Positions 30,641-42,465 of a stretch of 64,000 bases of DNA are shown one piece after another. The first letter of the stretch is position 1. Each line of letters begins with the position of its first letter. Position numbers and translations under genes: made by a program. The stretch comes from Pararge aegeria (Eukaryota; Arthropoda; Insecta; Lepidoptera; Nymphalidae): contig NC_053182.1 in NCBI RefSeq assembly GCF_905163445.1, forward strand, positions 4,402,001 to 4,466,000. The letters are read 5' to 3'. Under the pieces are notes generated by a model. It had not been told where the DNA came from. It saw nothing but the letters and a program-made list of their open reading frames with translations, and searched no databases.

Positions 30641-31496
30641 AAATTTACAAAACCTATATTCTGATCTGAGTGCTTAATGTGAGAATTTCTACCTAGATTT
30701 GTTTATTCAATCGCAAAGCTGACGGATGTTGGATGAGAGATGATGGATGGATGAAATATTCAATGAAATTAACATGACAAAGAAAGAGTTACTTTAAAAA
30801 TTAACAAATGGTATATATTATTTAACAACCTACAAAGGAAGTTCGTCGGCGTAGAAACAGGTATATATATAGTGTCTTTTAGAATACTCTTTGTGATGTG
30901 CCCCTGAGAACTTAATAGTAATCGGCGTAGTCATTTCGATGATGGAGAATACCATTTATACTGTATATGTATACTGTACCCAGATAAATAAATTTGTAAA
31001 AAATAATATCTGGTTGTGTCCAGATATTTTTATTTGGATTAAGAACTATTGTATTACAGAAAAATAATGAACAGTGGAAAAAAAATTCTAGTCATTGCCA
31101 TGTGAAGCAATATGGCCAAGACATATTATGTTTGGACAATGGTGTAGAGTTTGTGAAGTTAGGTCTTGTAGAGTTAGAATCATGAGATCTGAAAAATTTT
31201 GACAGTGCGAAAGATATGGTTTTGGCAAAATTTATATGAACTATTATTTTTGTGGGATACTAAGTTTATACTCACCAAAATAAAAACGTTTTGCAACAAG
31301 TGGACGTAATGCTAAAGCAACGCGAAGAAGAATATGATTGCAATGGCACTCGATAGGTCACCAACTTTAGCATTGTATTATTTTTCTTGCAATGAAGATA
31401 TAGTTTCGATTTGCTTAATATCGGAAGCTTGTTATTTTCCCTATAATAAATGTACTTCTCCAGTATGCAAGCTATCTTTGTGAAAAATGTTGCAAC
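30641..31496. other. No gene seen
   Basis: Unassigned AT-rich sequence; nothing recognisable on either strand. Confidence 0.5.
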
Positions 31497-31759
31497 ATAA
31501 ATAAATAAATAATAAATATACTACGACAATACACACATCGCCATCTAGCCCCAAAGTAAGCGTAGCTTGTATTATGGGTACTAAGATGACTGATGAATAA
31601 TTATATGAATAACATACATAAATACTTATAATATATAGATTAACACCCAGACAATGAAAAACATTCATGTTCATCACACAAACATTGTCCAGTTGTGGGA
31701 ATCGAACCCACGGCCTTGGCTCAGAAAGCAGGGTCGCTGCCCACTGCGCCAATCGGCCG
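31497..31759 (-). mobile_element. SINE-A copy, near full length
   Basis: From 'aataaataaataataaata' to 'gcgccaatcggccg', with box B complement 'gtgggaatcgaacccacgg'. Frames of 103 and 74 aa over this region are SINE translations. Confidence 0.95.
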
Positions 31760-31853
31760 GATCGCTGCCGTGTAGTGTAGTGTCACTTAACATATGTAAC
31801 AAACAAACAAACATACACACTTTAGTGTTTATAATAATAGTATGTATTGGTTT

Positions 31854-31909
31854 TATTAGAACCGACGTAACATTATGAGAATCCTCATAATATTATGTCG
31901 GTTCTAATA
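31854..31909. repeat. Tight inverted repeat, 26-bp arms, 4-bp spacer
   Basis: Arms 31854-31879 and 31884-31909 pair with two mismatches; spacer 'aatc'; core 'agaaccgac'. Confidence 0.9.
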
Positions 31910-32764
31910 GGGTCCTATAGTTATTAACTCTTGAGTAGTGCGCGGGATAATCTTTGATGGTTAAAAATCTTTGATAATTTGTAAATGTGTAAAAAAAAGG
32001 CGGAAACCTTTATTAAAAACATCCACACACACCAATTTCTCCTGTTACCATTGATGCCTCCGCCCTACGCAGCCTCTGCGAACACCGAAAACTCACCCTC
32101 GGCATCTGAATACCCGATGGCCTCCGGCACTACTGCTCCACATTCCTTCGGACTCCATATCCTCATAATAACACATACACACATAAAACTATCCGAAATA
32201 TATGTTTATATATATATATATAAACTTCATTAGATCCAATTAAACGCGCTTTCTCGCCCCCTAAATTCCCGCACTTTGTCTCGCACTATCTAGTCCATAA
32301 TATAGCTAGTCCACACTATCAACTAGAACGCTCTTTCTGTCAGTTACGTTGACAGTATGGGTTAACATTGTACCCAGCAATTCAGTTGTATAAATATTTA
32401 GATTAAACGATCGCAAACCAAATTATTGCCTTGTCTGGAAAATCAATTACTTGTGTTTGAACAGGTGTCGAACATTTAAGCCGATTTTAGATATGAACAT
32501 CGCGAGAACATTCTCCATCGATTAAACAACGAATCGCGCAAATCGGTTCCAAAATGTTTAAACTGTCATGAATACTGCAGGTGAATCGACTCGTAAAGTA
32601 GGTAAATATTTCCTATTCTATTTCTATTCTATCCTACAATCGAGCCATTCCTGCCAAGCTTCGCCCAAAATTGATATTTAAATTATTCCAAAATTCTTAG
32701 ATGACAGATTGGCTAAGACCTTTATTTACTGAATATTCCACAAAAGCTAGATTGATATGTTCTC
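31910..32764. other. No gene seen
   Basis: Unassigned. Short TATA run near 32208-32222. Confidence 0.5.
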
Positions 32765-33345
32765 TATTCTGCTACAAGTTAGCCCTTGACTGCAATATCA
32801 CCTGGAGTAAGTGATAGTGCAGTTGTCTAAGATGGTAGCGATCCAACCTATTGCAGTGGAGGCAGATGAAACACCGACTCACGTATTGCTCCGATGTAGA
32901 GGAGTAGCAGAGCAATGCGCAGTATACCTTGGCTCCCCAGCTTCACTCCCTGAAGCACTTGGCGACCTGTGCGGCCTGCTAAGCTGGGCTGTTTAGAGTG
33001 ACCCAGCGGGGAGCCGTACCAATGGCACTACGTACATCGGAAGGTTCCGGCCAACTAAGTACGGAGACAAGCCCAGGGAAAGAAGGAAAACCTATCACGG
33101 GCATGACAGTTATATTAAACAAATACCCCTAATCGGTTTCTACGTGACATCGTACCTAACCTCTATATCACTTGCCATGTTTTTAACGATATGGTGTCTG
33201 CTATCCGCAACCATGCCTCCTACCAGATACACAGAACCAGACCAGAGAAAATTCAGATTAATTACTACAATTATAATAATTATCAATTCCCAAATTTCCT
33301 CCGTCCAACTTAAAACTACAGCGATCCCCGCTGCACCAATAAAAA
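32765..33345 (-). mobile_element. SINE-B copy split by a LINE-5 fragment
   Basis: Left piece 'ctacaagttagcccttgac' to 'taagatggtagcgatccaac'; right piece from 'atacccctaatcggtttc' (about 33123) through 'agaccagagaaaattcag' to a decayed head near 33340. Confidence 0.8.
32853..33110 (+). pseudogene. LINE-5 (R1-like non-LTR) ORF2 C-terminal fragment with 3' UTR
   Basis: The frame reads EADETPTHVLLRCRGVAEQC and then 'LGSPASLPEALGDLCGLLSW' before TAG near 32995. The 'DETPTHVLLRC' pattern is the His-Cys part of the C-terminal zinc-knuckle-like region found after reverse transcriptase in R1/Jockey-type elements. Its UTR contains 'gagccgtaccaatggcac' and 'acaagcccagggaaag'. Only about 45 codons are retained, with no enzymatic domain. 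It lies between two consecutive parts of a SINE-B copy on the opposite strand, so it inserted there. Clade assignment is from motif memory only. Confidence 0.65.
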
Positions 33346-33350
33346 ATAAC

Positions 33351-33397
33351 AATATCATGAACAAGACGACCTTCCTGGTCGTCTTGTTCATGATATT
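33351..33397. repeat. Perfect palindrome, 21-bp arms, 5-bp spacer
   Basis: Arms 33351-33371 and 33377-33397 are exact complements; spacer 'ttcct'; arm includes 'aacaagacgacc'. Located where the head of the SINE-B copy should continue. Confidence 0.95.
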
Positions 33398-33414
33398 ATA
33401 ATTTACATCAAACT

Positions 33415-33725
33415 AGCTGAAAGCGGTTATAGCCCAGTGGGTAGGAGCTCGACATCACTTTCGGGGGGCCGAGTTCGAATCCCATTCCGACGTCTAACTT
33501 TTCTAAGTTATGTGCATTTAAGATAATTAAAATATCACTCGCTTCAACGGTGAAGGAAAACATCGTGAGGGAACCTGCATGCCTGAGAGTTTTCCATAGT
33601 ATTCTCAAAGTTGTGTGGAGTCCGCAAAGGCCAGCAATGTGGTCTACGGCCATAAACCCTTTTCTTAGTGGGAGGAGACCCGTGCCCTGTAGTGGGCCGG
33701 TAAAGAGATAAGATGATGACGATGA
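33415..33725 (+). mobile_element. SINE-E copy, near full length
   Basis: tRNA-like head 'agcggttatagcccagtggg' (box A) and 'ggccgagttcgaatcccatt' (box B), body 'cggtgaaggaaaacatcgtg', 'gtgtggagtccgcaaagg', 'ggaggagacccgtgccctg', and a 'gatgatgacgatga' tail. The best reference copy. A 131-aa minus frame over it is not a gene. Confidence 0.95.
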
Positions 33726-35569
33726 TAGCAAAATTTCCGCTGCATGCCCTTCTTGAATTATTAAAGAGTTTTCCGTGTCTATAGGTATGTATACAAGAGA
33801 CAACTTCTGGAACTATGAACCGTTTAAATGAGTAGCTGTGATTAGCAATATTTATGCAATTCTTTAACCCTTTAAAAACCGTAGTGTATTATGTATATCC
33901 TAGCTAGTTAAATGTTGAAATAGTTTACGGGAACTTTGTACGATTTTGATTATACTCCGTTGCTAAGCAGGACAGCTGCTTAAACGAGCAATAAACAAAG
34001 ACAAAGGAGACTTATGTACAACTTACAACTTTTCCAAAGAATTTGAAAGTGTATTTAACTTAGATCATTAACAATAGCATGAAAACGAACATGCTCGTCA
34101 CGGTTGTCGGGCCCATAAACTTGTTTAAACATTATGATGTGCCTTTAAACTAACAGTTCACTTAATCTGTGATAAAATAAATTTTTCAAAAATCTTTTTT
34201 TCATACATTTTGCCTTATATGGAATTCCAGTCCAGTCCACTTGTTTGTTTAGAAAATAAGAAAAATATATTTTTCACCATGCTTTATCCCACTTATTACC
34301 TTTTCGCTCACACTACCATCAGTTTTACTTATACTCTTGATATTAAAGTGTACATAGGTACGACAGCGTTTAATATAACTTTTATGAAAAAATAAAATAT
34401 TAATACGTTTTGAAATCAAAATAATGACTTCTAATATTATTATTTTTTCTTTCAGGTAAATCATTACACTCAGTTAAATGTACTTCAATATCGGTAAGTT
34501 TAAATTAGCAGCATGTATTTTCCAAATAAAAAAAAAACTGTTGCCATAACTCGTAAACTTTAGCAATTAGTAGCGACATCTGTTGAGTATTCAAGGAACT
34601 CGCAAGTAAGTCGGCGTTCTCTAGTTCGTTTCAAGTGCGTCGCGCTTTGAAGTGAACCATGTTTTTTTCAGTTTACTTTACTACAAAGTAGGTTTATTTA
34701 AGTCATTTTTAAGATCACAAACCATGAATTTGTGTACTCGCCTGAATTAATTCTATGATGTCATTCAAAATGAGCTCAAGAACAAATGGTATGTTTCATG
34801 AATTACGTCGTAGTTCATCCTGTATACAAAAGATGGCGTTCTTTAGAATTTTGTTATTAGTTTATAAGTTATTGTGAAAACCAATTTTTCTAATAAACGA
34901 TTATGGAGACGTTGTATTTATTTAATATTTTTTTCTAAATTTCCGTGTAGTGTTAGTTAGTTGTTAGTTGCAGTATAGCTAATGATAGCTATCAAGGGGT
35001 ATCGAAATAATGCTGACTGGAAAATTAGGCTATTTTGTTTTAATAAATTAGTAATTTAAGCTACCAAAATTTATTCTTTATTAATATTTTGATAAGTTCT
35101 TTACCAATATTCTTAGCAAGATTTAGGAGGCAAGATTTTGATGCTCTATCTTTCATTTTCAAAACTTCCGAACCCAACAGGTCTCTACTGCGCTTGCGTG
35201 AAAATTATCTTGCCGGTTGCCACACCCCCTAAGCACTTTCTATCTTATTCTAATGTCCACAACTCTTTTACACCTATGGACTCCTGGTAACAAGTAGACA
35301 TTTTCCGCTCTAATCGGGATTTCCAGGTATCGCTTATCCCCCATAAGCTTGAATTAGATCTTCCTTTATCCGTCATCGCCCGCCCTCGCGAGTTTTCCAG
35401 ATAAGTTTCCATGGTTGGTGCGTTAAATTTCTTATCGCTTATGGTACCCTAGTACTTTTTTCCGTAGCGTAAAAGCCTTCTACGAGTTCTCTACAAGGCG
35501 CTACGCCATCTGCGTAGCCCCGACTAGGTTTTGAGCCGTCACGAGTTATGTACAAACTTCTGTATTCTT
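33726..35569. other. 1.8-kb stretch without recognisable gene or repeat
   Basis: AT-rich; the longest frames are 61-71 codons. 'tagcgacatctgttgagta' near 34570 is reminiscent of a SINE body, but I could not place it. Confidence 0.45.
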
Positions 35570-35604
35570 CGTGTGTATTGTCGTTGTATATTTATTTATT
35601 TATA
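35570..35604 (+). mobile_element. SINE-A tail fragment
   Basis: 'cgtgtgtattgtcgttgtat' followed by 'atttatttattta'. Confidence 0.55.
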
Positions 35605-35714
35605 TCACGTCACGTAATTTATCAAAATTGTAATTAATATGAATCTTTCTTGCATGATTGTTTTTATTACTGTCACTGCTGTTAATTTTAGTATCATTGT
35701 TAAATCTTATATAT

Positions 35715-35850
35715 ATATATTTCTTGTGTGCGTGTGTATGTCAATGAACTCCTCCTAAACGGCTGGACCGATTTGAATGAATTTTTTGGTATGCGTTTGG
35801 TTGGCACCTTGGATGGTTTAGATTCACAAATCAGCCCGAATAGAATATTC
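35715..35850 (+). repeat. Dispersed repeat ('ggctggaccgatttgaatga')
   Basis: 'gtgtgcgtgtgtatgtcaat', 'gaactcctcctaaacggctg', 'gaccgatttgaatgaat'. I recognise it as a common lepidopteran repeat. Confidence 0.55.
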
Positions 35851-36317
35851 ATATAAATGAAGTGTAGAAATGTTTCGAAGCTGTTACAAAAAAATAGAAT
35901 TCTTTCGGCATTTACCCAATAAATATATAATTTGCGTGCGACAATAAATAAATTACTTCTTCATTATATTTTATGCCCTCCTTCACGGTGATGTTAGATA
36001 TAAAATACCATTACCAGTAGAAAAAACTGATAATGTTATGTGTGTTGGTGCGTGATAAGATTTAAAGATTTTTTTTGGTACAACATTTTGAATTACTAGA
36101 ATTTCAATACAGACTTTTCCGGAATAAACGGTACATCAGGTACAGGTTAACACCAATTGGTTGTCCGCAAAAGATCGTTGGGTATGTGGTGATAAGACTG
36201 CCAAATTGTATGAATTGTGTTCAACTTTTTATTCCTTTTCTGTACTATTGTACAACGTACAATCAAAGAGTATTCAAACATTCATTAATTCATCAATAAA
36301 TTATCATTTCATCTCCA
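35851..36317. other. No gene seen
   Basis: Unassigned AT-rich sequence; nothing recognisable on either strand. Confidence 0.5.
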
Positions 36318-36672
36318 AGTCACTCAGTGGGCGATGAAAAGAGATATGTTTGGAGTTTCTCTACGCGATCAAATGAGGAGATTCGTAGAGGAACTAGATT
36401 TACTTTCGAATCTTGTTTGAAGTAGCTCAAAGAGTCGCGAATTTCGGGTGCATAGCTCGAAGAACCGATTGACGTTGGGGTCCCAAGGTGTTGGAACGCC
36501 GACCTCGCAACGGAAAATACAGCGTTGGTAGACCCCCCCCAGAGGTGGGTTGATGACATTAAGAGATTCGCACGGTGCCGCTGGACCTAAGCGGCACAAG
36601 ACCGAGGTATTTGAAACTCCCGACAAAAGACCTATGTCCAGCAGTGGACTGGTTGACATTATGATGATGATA
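36318..36672 (+). pseudogene. LINE-3 (RTE) ORF2 C-terminal fragment, decayed
   Basis: DNA reads through 'gtttggagtttctctacgcg', 'atcaaatgaggagattcgta', 'ttgacgttggggtcccaagg' and 'cctatgtccagcagtggact', ending in 'atgatgatga'. These correspond to the LGVSLRDQ, RNEEIRR, RWGSKVLE and VQQW motifs intact at 56680-57090. Frameshifts and deletions break the reading frame. The (ATG)n-type end is typical of RTE elements. Confidence 0.85.
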
Positions 36673-38911
36673 ACGGTGATCTCATAAAGTTTTAACGAAA
36701 GCGCTACGAAAGCTACTATGCTACGAAGTTATATAATGTTAACTGTAGCTGTAACCAAAGTTACTCGTAGCATTGTGATGAAACTCCAGCTTTGTGAATC
36801 GTGATACTCTGTGGATTTGCTTTCGAATCTTGTTTAACGCCGGCTATGGTATGAACCTTTATCGACCAAGCAAAGTAGAGCAGGCATGCCTTTAAAACAT
36901 TTATCCACGTCATAAATTTAAACCATAACATTTTATTCAATAAACTACCTTTTCTTTAATCTTGTTTAACCCATTGATTTCCTTTTTAGCTGCCATTAGG
37001 TTTGTAAAGTAGTTAAACAAGACGACTTTATTTTTTTTACATTTACGTCACTTTTCAGGGAAATACGTATAAAAAAAATACCCAGAACATCAATGATGGT
37101 CCTGTAAACGGTAATGGCTTTCTAAATAAGTTATCTTTATGAAAGTGTTATTTAGAGAAGCCGAAATCTACAATCCGTTATATAAAAAAACGGAAAGAAT
37201 GCATCAACAAACGCGACACAAACTTTTATCCTTGTGAAGAACCTTAAATCAGGGTTGAAACATCCGATGAGAAATGAAATCAGGCATGACAATGACTTAA
37301 ACGGCTTAGACACCAGGAGGTATCTTTGCAGTTTTTGCCATCTGAGTCGACTGAAGTGTATCGCAAATGCACCCGTATTTATACCTAAACAATCAAGAAC
37401 AATCGTTGTAAATCAAAATAATTTTAATTTATTAAAAACTACTCATTATTTAAATAAAAATTTGTGAAACACCTGTAAAAATGCTACTTAATTTAACATA
37501 ATATTTGGCATGGCGTGTTATAGTTAACAAAAGTTCAAATATTTATCCAATTTACAAAATAACTGTAACACTTTAAAATGTTTCCAATTAGTGAATTGTG
37601 CGTTCCAATCTTGTAAAGATCTGGTTGGGAACCTCTATTAACTAAATAAAATTAATCAGGCATGCCGGTGAAACTGTTTGCACTTCGCAAACTGTGGCTG
37701 TACCTCTTTGTACATGTAAGTTGAAGCATTTACTCTAATCCTGTTTAGATTTGGTTTGAACCTCTATTGACTAACAAATTAAAATAGGAATGTCAACGAA
37801 AATGTTCCCGGAAAATTAAATAACAACCTTTCCAAAGACAGGATAAAGCAAAGATAAATAAGCGGAATTTGGGACTTCATCCCGGAATATAAGCCCGCGG
37901 GATTCCGGCCAAGTCCCGTTGTTTTCTTTTCTTGTAAGGCTGAAGTTAAAAGCTTTGCGTCGAGTTCCGCCTCTATTGTTTGAGGAAGGCTATATTTGCT
38001 ATCGTCCGTTTGTGCCTTTTTGATTTGTTTGTGTGTAAATGTTTACACGTAAGAAATAGATTGTAAGCAAAAATGGTGGTGCTGAATCACTGTTAAACTA
38101 GGTTATTGGAGTGACCTTACTGATTCGTCTACCTTTATTGGTATTATATTAGTATATTTTCATATACCTAATGATGTTAGAGGTATTAATATTCAAATAA
38201 ATTTTTCTATGCCCATTAGCATTTTTGTTTTCTATACATGTAGGTTATACACACAAATAGACCACGCTATTGTGCTCATAATATTTTACTACAAACTCTG
38301 TTATAACAAACCTAAAGGAAAATATAAATCAGATTGCATGTGTTTTTACCTATTATATTTTTCAACCTGTTTTACGTTTGCCTTATCTTTTTATACAAAA
38401 AGAGCTATAGAATCTGTTAACGGCTCCAACCCGGTCGATACCCGGCTAGGTAGATAATTCCACTTGTTTCATTTTACAGTTAGCATACATTGAATCGCTG
38501 CCAACAATGTTTTGGCTGGATACAAAGGCTGTATGAATTTTAATATAACGGCCACTTTATACCTACCCAGCGCAAAATTTATTCTTTTATTTCAGAATAT
38601 TATGAAAGTTTCATGCTTTGTCAGTGGTTTAACACTTAATTTTTAACCGAATTAAAAACAGAATTAGATTTTATGTGCGGCTGTATATATTACTTTATGT
38701 TTGTAAGTTCAATTTTCTTCGTTATTGCAATCTTGAAACCCTTTATTCTAGCCAGCATACCTGGACCAAAACGGATTAATGTGTTATGGCATACCTAATA
38801 AATTATTATATTAACGTGATTTTATATCAACACAAACGTGGTGTTATACACAATCTTAAACATTAGTATATTAGACAAACTTAAAATTCTTCGCTTCGCT
38901 TTTTATGCCAC
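36673..38911. other. 2.2-kb stretch without gene; weak local repeats
   Basis: Three diverged related segments occur near 36835-36905, 37605-37685 and 37735-37800, each with 'cttgt' or 'cctgtt', then 'tgaacctctatt'-like and 'aggcatgcc'-like motifs. Otherwise unassigned. Frames of 77 and 82 codons have no family features. Confidence 0.4.
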
Positions 38912-39746
38912 TTGATGCCACAACTTACCACGACAGATACGTTTAATAGAATATATGCTAGTAAATTCTCCGTGTCTACATTATTTAATATAGTATCTTT
39001 AGGTATGTCCACACGAGTACGTATAAATTATCATTTAGAGACGCAAAATACGACTGTTTGGAGAAGATTTTGCAATTTGCTATTGGACACTATTAGACAG
39101 CCTGGTACACTTATGCAAGGGGCCACTTACAGTGTACTTGACTTGATCAGTCTATTGCGTGGGCAACCTTCCACGAGCTCTGTTACTTTCCATCTTGCCT
39201 TCTACAACAAGGCGCTTTAAGTGCGCGAAATGATCCAACATTTCGCGCGCTCTCGTTTCTTAATAATATGATTGCTCAGCACCAAGAAATTGACATATTT
39301 AATATAAGTTTAGCTAAGTTCCTAAATTATATTCAGAGAAACTAACTAATATTTTTGTAATATACATCTGTAACTGATTTAGTATACGTTTTTTTTCACA
39401 GCTAGCTGTAAGTATACTACGGATATGAATAAATAAAAATAAATAAATAAAAGTGTACCATTGTCGAGAGACGATGCTTAATTCCATCTTCTTGTAGTAT
39501 GGAGACGTTAATGCTAAAGTTCCGAGAAACTGAAAGCGTACGCCTCCGGTAGCGCATCTTCTAGGCACCAATATGCATATGTTAAATTATGAAACAAATA
39601 AAAAATTGTAAAGAGTATACTCTCGAAGATGCTTCATTAGGACCAAATTAGGATTTGATACCATTATCTCATGCCAATTGATGAAAATCCTTAAATATTG
39701 CCATTCGCCTTCAGAACGTTTGATGAACTCTCATCTCCCTGTGTCC
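38912..39746. other. No supported gene; contains an unassigned 102-codon frame
   Basis: The frame at 38912-39220 (plus) starts with ATG ATG and holds 'YLETQNTTVWRRF'-like mixed composition (actual start MMPQLTTTDTFNRIY), with no motif I can name. A GC-rich hairpin follows its stop: 'gcgcgaaatg' at 39223-39232 and its complement at 39239-39248. Confidence 0.35.
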
Positions 39747-39803
39747 ATCCTTACTGTTTCTTTTCCTTTATGTTATACGTGCAATAAAGTTTTTCTTCTT
39801 TTT
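39747..39803 (+). mobile_element. LINE-2 extreme 3' end
   Basis: 'actgtttcttttcctttatg', 'ttatacgtgcaataaagttt', then 'ttcttcttttt'. Matches 14695-14745. Confidence 0.7.
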
Positions 39804-40481
39804 GATGAACTGCATAGAAATGCACAGCGATCGCCAATGTTTGACTACACAGCGCACTTCGCGAAACAACGTCGTTATAACTTAGGTTATTTCTAATTAT
39901 CAGTAAAATTCAGAAAGGTATGGAAAATAAAAATGAAAGGATTCTTTATTGTTTCTCATTAAAATAGATTCTTTTATTCTAAAGAAGTAACAGTTAGTAA
40001 ATACCTTTGATTGGTTAACACTTACCTCCAGGTTTACTTAAGTAGATAAATAAAAGTAAAAAAAAAAGAAATAAATTACAGGTGAATTTCAAGCAGCTTA
40101 ACGTAACCAGCATTGTATAATAATAAGTATGCTAGAGATACTAAATGTGTGATTAATGAAACGGCCATAAAGAACGTCATCATGAAGTTCATATAAATAA
40201 TCTTTAGTCATAGCACAACGGAAAAATGTAATTTTGCACTAATATGAGATCTAGGGACGCCACATAACTCACGCTCGCTGTAGCTTGTATATTTGATGAT
40301 ACCTCGCGACTCACAATATGTGTCTCAAAATTGTCGGCAGGAATTTTTAAAATATTCAATTTGTTGCTATTGAAATCGTAACTGCGCATGTAATATACTT
40401 TGTGATGTATTTGATTTGTTATATAACGCGTTGTAACTCGATTTAGTAATTAAACGACCTCGACTTAATACTTGTAATATT
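39804..40481. other. No gene seen
   Basis: Unassigned AT-rich sequence; nothing recognisable on either strand. Confidence 0.5.
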
Positions 40482-40514
40482 ACTAGATGTTGCCTGCGAC
40501 TTCGTTCGCGTGGA
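40482..40514 (+). repeat. Repeat K end fragment
   Basis: 'actagatgttgcctgcgact' then 'tcgttcgcgtgg'. A shorter one ('tcgacttcgtctgcg') lies at about 41533-41547. Confidence 0.55.
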
Positions 40515-40560
40515 AATTTTTATGTGTATATGTTGTTCTTCAACCCTTGTACTACTTATT

Positions 40561-40821
40561 GCCGATTGGCGCAGTGGGCAGTGACCCTGCTTTTTGAGTC
40601 CAAGGCCATGGGTTCGATTACCACAACTGCAAAATGTTTGTATCATGAATGAATGTTTTTCAGTGTCTGGGTGTTTATCTGTATATTATAAGTATTTATG
40701 TGTATTATTCATAAAAATATTCATCAGTCATCTTAGTATCCATATCACTGGCTACGCTTACTTTGGGGCTGGATGGCGATGAGTGTATTGTCGAAGTATA
40801 TTTATTTATTTATAATTTATT
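40561..40821 (+). mobile_element. SINE-A copy, near full length
   Basis: Head 'gccgattggcgcagtgggca', box B 'gggttcgattaccacaactg', tail 'ggctacgcttactttggggc'. Confidence 0.95.
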
Positions 40822-40852
40822 TATTTTATGTAAAAAAAAACACGGCAAAGTT

Positions 40853-41122
40853 CAAAATATATTTATTTCAAGTATGACTTGTTTATAAGTATTTTTGAAA
40901 CTTCAAGTCAGTTTTTTTGTAGTGACTCTATCTACCAAGAAGAACCGGCAAGAAACTTAGCAGATTGCTTTTTTTCAATGTAATTTACTGTTAACAATCT
41001 TTAGAATTTTCTATCTTGTTGAAGATGAGAGTGGAGCCTGCTTCCAAACAGCGTTGCCGTGAAGAAATTCATCAATTGTATAGCAACCACAATTTTTTAA
41101 ATGTGTTTTAACACATTGTACT
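40853..41122 (-). mobile_element. LINE-1 3' end, old copy
   Basis: 'atatttatttcaagtatgac', 'agaaccggcaagaaactta', 'ttctatcttgttgaagatga' and 'ttcatcaattgtatagcaac' follow the minus-strand LINE-1 copy at 16112-16430 with many differences. The last part corresponds to the ORF end, now broken. Confidence 0.8.
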
Positions 41123-41627
41123 GTGTGCCGTTCTCTTGCTCTGTGAAAAACAAAAACACTGGAATTGGAAAAACCATATGTGCTAGTGCAGACTATAATT
41201 TATCTTTGTGCTAAATATTATCCAGATAAGCCGTTATGGTGCGATTAAGTAAGAAATATCAGACCATTTCGCCCGCATTCTTTGTCTGCTTTTTTTCAAA
41301 TCAAATATTTTTTTCTTTTGACTAAATCTATGCCAAAAATCAAGTTGATTGCTCGTGGTAATACCAAATAGTGAAGAATGGACAAACAAACACAATTTCG
41401 CATTTTTAAAATTAGTACGCCTTCTAGTGAAATCTGTCTCCGTCGTTTAAAACAAAAATAACATATAAAACTGCAACGTAAGAAGTTTCACTTTTTTGAT
41501 ATTTAATTTAGATATAATAAAATAGTAGTTACCCTCGACTTCGTCTGCGTTTGTTTTGGGTTTTCAAAACCCCGTGGGGTTCGTTTGCCTTTTACAAAAG
41601 GTATGTTCGCATTCATTCCATTGCACA
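41123..41627. other. No gene seen
   Basis: Unassigned except the short repeat K relic near 41533. Confidence 0.5.
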
Positions 41628-41917
41628 TTTGGAGGCTCGACTTCACTGTAGGGGGACCTTGTTCGAATCCCAAAAAGCACCTCTAACTTTTCTAAGTTAT
41701 GAGCGTTTCTAGTAATTAAAATATCACTTGCTTCAACGATGAAGGAAACATCCTGAGGAAACCTGCATGCCTGCGAGTTCTACATAATGTTCTCAAAGAT
41801 GTGTGGAGTCCACGAATATGCACTGGGCCAGCGTGGTGGAATACGACCTTAACCCCTCCTCGTTGTAGGAGGAGACCCGTGATCTGTAGTGGCCCGGTAA
41901 CGGGTTGATGTGATGAT
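41628..41917 (+). mobile_element. SINE-E copy, head decayed
   Basis: 'gaccttgttcgaatcccaaa' (box B), 'aaatatcacttgcttcaac', 'gaggaaacctgcatgcctg', 'actgggccagcgtggtgg', 'ggaggagacccgtgatct'. Box A is largely lost. Confidence 0.9.
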
Positions 41918-42335
41918 GTTCCTCTCAAGGATATGGTATTCTATGTGTAATTTCAAACGGTGCAGTGGTTGGGCTGAACATAGTTACCAGACAAACAAAC
42001 AGACGCACTTCTACATTTTTAATACTGTCATGTTGTCTTGTTGTGTTGTTGTTGTGTTGACTACAAAAGTCTCCTGGGATTGTGCAAATGTTAGTTACAA
42101 TGTTAAGGGTTTGGTGTTCGTGTCAGGCACTATGCAAAGTCTGTGAGCACCGGGGTTTTCGCTTTTGACCATGACATACGAGTACCTACATTATGCAAAT
42201 GCAGACACTCGCTCATCTCCCAGCGAAATTTGCATTCGCGAGACCTTGGTTTTTCGTTTTCATATTCAACCAACCACTAAAGGTTTCGAAATGTATGTTT
42301 TATTCGCAATTTAACAGTGTTATTCATTTCTTAAG
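41918..42335. other. No gene seen
   Basis: Unassigned; nothing recognisable on either strand. Confidence 0.5.
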
Positions 42336-42465
42336 AAGCGGTAATAGCGCATTGGGCAGAAGCTCGTCTTCCTTTTCGGCGGGCCGAGTTCGAATCCCAG
42401 CACGCGTCTCTAAATTTTATAAGTTATGTGCGTTTTAAGTAATTAAAATATCACTTGCTTCAATG
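42336..42465 (+). mobile_element. SINE-E 5' fragment
   Basis: 'agcggtaatagcgcattggg' (box A), 'gggccgagttcgaatcccag' (box B), 'tatcacttgcttcaatgg', then breaks off. Confidence 0.85.

Noticed and set aside
33408..33803. 131-codon minus-strand frame
   Set aside because: Lies on the antisense strand of a clear SINE-E copy.
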